Positions 32,725 through 34,912 of a stretch of DNA of 34,912 nt are shown one piece after another (position 1 is the stretch's first letter; each line of letters starts with the position of its first letter). Position numbers and translations under genes: made by a program. The notes under the pieces are model-generated. The model searched no databases. It saw nothing but the letters and a program-made list of their open reading frames with translations, and had not been told where the DNA came from. The DNA is from Planctomycetota bacterium (GTDB lineage Bacteria > Planctomycetota > Planctomycetia > Gemmatales > Gemmataceae): contig JAKBCS010000047.1 in NCBI GenBank assembly GCA_021807595.1, positions 1 through 34,912 of the forward strand, given 5' to 3'.

Positions 32725-34275
32725 ATGATTTCCGACAACGACTCTCCCTCCGCGCCGCAACGTCCTAGCCGGATTCGTTACGGCGTTCTCGGTTTTGCCT
32801 GCGCGCTGTCGATGATTACCTATCTGGATCGCGTGTGCTTCGCCACGGTCGCTCCTCGCATCGGGGATGAGTTTGGCCTTAGCGAACGACAAATCGGATG
32901 GTTGTTCACCGCGTTCGCGTTGGCTTACGCCATGTTTGAAGTGCCAAGCGGTTGGTTGGGAGATGTGTTTGGCCCGCGACGCACGCTCATCCGCATCGTT
33001 CTGTGGTGGTCTCTTTTCACCGCTCTAACGGGAGCGATCTTCCCTCATCCCTCCTACCCCTGGTTGGCCTTCGCGGCGATGTTCTTTGTCCGCTTCCTCT
33101 TCGGTATGGGCGAGGCCGGAGCGTATCCAAACATTGCCCGAACCTTCCACAACTGGTTTCCGTTCGAGGAACGCGGCTTCGCGCAGGGGACGGTCTGGAT
33201 GGCCGGGCGGCTGGCCGGAGGACTGTCCCCCTTCGCCGTACTGGCCTTGATGATTGATCGGACGACGCCGAACGGACACACCGTCGTCTTATGGCGACAT
33301 ACCTTCTGGATTTTCGGGATTCTCGGTGCAATATGGTGCGTGATCTTTTGGTGGTGGTTCCGCGATCGTCCCGAACAGCATCCGAGCGTCAATGGGGCCG
33401 AACTCGCGCTCATTCGCGGTCAAACGACCAGGGCCTTGGATTTATCCGAATCGAAAAAGCACGATTTGCCAGCGCTGGAAAAGCCGACGGAAATCGTCGG
33501 AGGACTCGCCTCGAAGTCGGCTCTTCAAATCTCGCCCGACGGTGTCGATGCCCTGCATTCGCAACGGCGCTCCCCCTCGGAGATCGACCCATTTACCGCC
33601 GAAGAAGAGATGCTGGCCGACGAAGGGGCATCGCACGCCAACGTACCCTGGATGCGGCTGATCGGCAGCGCAAACCTATGGTACCTGTGCCTGATGTACT
33701 TCTGCGCCTCCTACGGATGGTATTTCAACATCACTTGGCTGCCAAAGTATTTGGAAGCCACCTACGGCGTCACCAAGGAATCGCACGGATTCTGGACGAT
33801 GAGCCTCCTGAGCGGCGCGCCGTTGTTGGTCGGTGCGCTAGCTTGCCTATGCGGAGGCCTCTTGACCGATGCCTTTATCCGCCGCACCGGGGATCGCAAA
33901 TGGGGACGTCGGCTGTTCGGGGCGCTGGGGCACGGCGTCTGCGCTCTGTGCTATTTTGCCAGCTTGACAACTTCGTCGCCGTGGATGTTCGTGCTGGCCA
34001 TTGCCCTGGCCGCTTTCTGGAACGATTTGACGATGGGTGCCGCGTGGGCCAGCTGTCTCGACATCGGTGGAAAATACTCCGGCATCGTCTCCGGCTGCAT
34101 GAATACCATCGGCAATTTGGGAGGAGCCGCAGCCGGTATTTTGACGGGAGAGATCTTGCATCGCTACGGCTGGACGACGAATTTCATCCTTTTCGGATGC
34201 GTTTATCTCCTCGCCATGATGCTCTGGCTCCGCTTCGATGCCACCAAATCTATCGAGTCGGCCGAGCCGGATTGA
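32725..34275 (+). CDS. MFS transporter of the anion:cation symporter type
   Basis: This 516-residue 12-helix major facilitator has a cytoplasmic N-terminus, motif A GWLGDVFGPRRTL after helix 2, and a helix-4 region RFLFGMGEAGAYPNIAR typical of the ACS (glucarate/galactonate/hexuronate) group. The loop between helices 6 and 7 is about 100 residues (roughly 220-320), long for the family, and rich in charged residues. The second half (ANLWYLCLMYFCASYGWYF, then VPF-type helices) is complete to the C-terminus. Transport of sugar acids is typical for the family, but the specific substrate is not readable. Confidence 0.9.
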   Translation: MISDNDSPSAPQRPSRIRYGVLGFACALSMITYLDRVCFATVAPRIGDEFGLSERQIGWLFTAFALAYAMFEVPSGWLGDVFGPRRTLIRIVLWWSLFTALTGAIFPHPSYPWLAFAAMFFVRFLFGMGEAGAYPNIARTFHNWFPFEERGFAQGTVWMAGRLAGGLSPFAVLALMIDRTTPNGHTVVLWRHTFWIFGILGAIWCVIFWWWFRDRPEQHPSVNGAELALIRGQTTRALDLSESKKHDLPALEKPTEIVGGLASKSALQISPDGVDALHSQRRSPSEIDPFTAEEEMLADEGASHANVPWMRLIGSANLWYLCLMYFCASYGWYFNITWLPKYLEATYGVTKESHGFWTMSLLSGAPLLVGALACLCGGLLTDAFIRRTGDRKWGRRLFGALGHGVCALCYFASLTTSSPWMFVLAIALAAFWNDLTMGAAWASCLDIGGKYSGIVSGCMNTIGNLGGAAAGILTGEILHRYGWTTNFILFGCVYLLAMMLWLRFDATKSIESAEPD

Positions 34276-34455
34276 TACTGCACCCCTCCGGTTCGACACT
34301 CCTGCGACAGCCGAGGATCACCCATTCCTATCAAACTCCAGAAAAAACCTCGCAGGTCAATCCGAGTTAATTAGAATAACGGCGGAATCCTCCACACACA
34401 TTCCGTCTTCAATCCGGGAGGCCGTGTCTTATGGCCGCAACCGTGACCATCCGCG

Positions 34456-34843
34456 ATGAGGTTCATCGCGGGCCGCCCGATCTGGTCGTTCGCCTTCAAG
34501 GGAAAAACGGTCGCCGCCATGTGGCACGGCGACAACATCGTTGACGTAAAAAGGCAAAGCGCTGACTCTCAACGACAAAACGGTCGTCTCGCTCTGGCAT
34601 CCCATCGAACAAGCGATGGAGGACATTCTCGCCTGGCGCGATTGGTTGGAACGACGTGAGGTAGTGCAGCCGAACGATCAATATCTGTGCATCGTACCGA
34701 AACAGACCGTCGCCGGCGGCGAGCGCGTCTTTCTACCCTTCGATGGCGATGGCACGCTGTCCATCGTCCTCAGCGAAGCGTTTCTGTTAGCCGACGATGC
34801 CAAAATCACTGACCCGACGATAATAAGTCAGATGAAACGATAA
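34456..34843 (+). pseudogene. DUF4132-domain gene remnant, frameshifted and internally deleted
   Basis: Two frames together resemble the C-terminal part of DUF4132 proteins. The first (from 34456) reads GRPIWSFAFKGKTVAAMWHG. A net one-base shift in the A-run 34548-34552 moves the reading to KGKALTLNDKTVVSLWHP, then LAWRDWLERREVVQP. The QPFKQAHREVY-like stretch expected next is missing; sequence jumps to NDQYLCIVP and the family end LSIVLSEAFLLADD, TAA at 34841-34843. The shift alone could be a homopolymer sequencing error, but the internal deletion and absent N-terminus make decay likely. A short MAATVTIRDE frame at about 34432 may be a second truncated gene fused upstream. Confidence 0.6.
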
Positions 34844-34845
34844 CT

Positions 34846-34912
34846 CGTTCCCGCGCTCTAGGGGGCGCGATTCAGGACGCGGAGCGTCCGGACGTGCGTT
34901 CCCGCGCAGAGC
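34846..34912. repeat. Palindrome-rich sequence at the window edge
   Basis: After the DUF4132 remnant the sequence carries GACGC-GGA-GCGTC (near 34878) and CGTTCCCGCGC-type stretches at both sides, the last cut off by the window end. This looks like the start of a dispersed inverted repeat of the CGTTCCC...GGGAACG kind, but the second arm is outside the window, so it stays tentative. Confidence 0.35.

Noticed and set aside
34432-34550. Short frame beginning MAATVTIRDE read as a complete antitoxin-like gene
   Set aside because: Only the first ten residues look protein-like; the remainder is the DUF4132 remnant in another frame, so it is noted as a possible fused fragment only.

Overview
The window looks like a GC-rich planctomycete chromosome, probably near the Gemmataceae. 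This is inferred from gene content, not from a marker gene. Supporting signs are the paired secreted retropepsin-PDZ proteins, a redoxin / cytochrome c / copper-monooxygenase fusion, an oxidoreductase remnant with a planctomycete-style N-terminus, a DUF4132 remnant, and several short dispersed palindromic repeats. No rRNA, tRNA, CRISPR array or transposase gene was seen.

Layout. 1-345: a broken HEPN-domain gene. 453-3156: a two-component pair, a receiver-histidine kinase and an NtrC-type sigma-54 activator. 3398-4320: an AAA/ABC-type ATPase, then a truncated Gfo/Idh/MocA fragment. 4373-5437 (minus): a lipoprotein-like SppA/S49 peptidase. 5438-6094: a long leader with no convincing gene.

6095-20253: the centrepiece, a compact plus-strand operon of nine genes. 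It encodes a KS-AT-ACP-KR megasynthase (1810 aa), an AT-DH protein with a PPTase-like C-terminus (1004 aa), a free ACP, an alpha/beta hydrolase, a short-chain reductase, two tandem zinc-ribbon methyltransferases, and a MacB/DevC-type permease with its ATPase. Starts overlap or sit close to the previous stop throughout, except for one 175-bp gap that holds a palindromic repeat. The architecture resembles iterative lipid-type PKSs (heterocyst-glycolipid, PUFA and enediyne relatives). My reading is a lipid-like polyketide that is built iteratively, reduced, possibly dehydrated, methylated, released and exported. No enoyl reductase and no membrane-fusion protein were seen.

20243-31570 is mostly minus strand: two unrecognised secreted proteins, a plus-strand epimerase-like SDR (22423-23463), a LURP-one/scramblase-like protein, two tandem retropepsin-PDZ proteins, the redoxin-monooxygenase fusion, GalT and a GH57 glucanase. 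31838-34275 (plus): UbiE/MenG methyltransferase and an MFS transporter. 34456-34843: a frameshifted, internally deleted DUF4132 remnant. The window ends in a repeat-like sequence.

Three or four decayed genes (HEPN, Gfo/Idh, DUF4132, perhaps a second fragment fused to the last) and at least two copies of one palindromic element suggest active small-scale rearrangement around otherwise intact genes.
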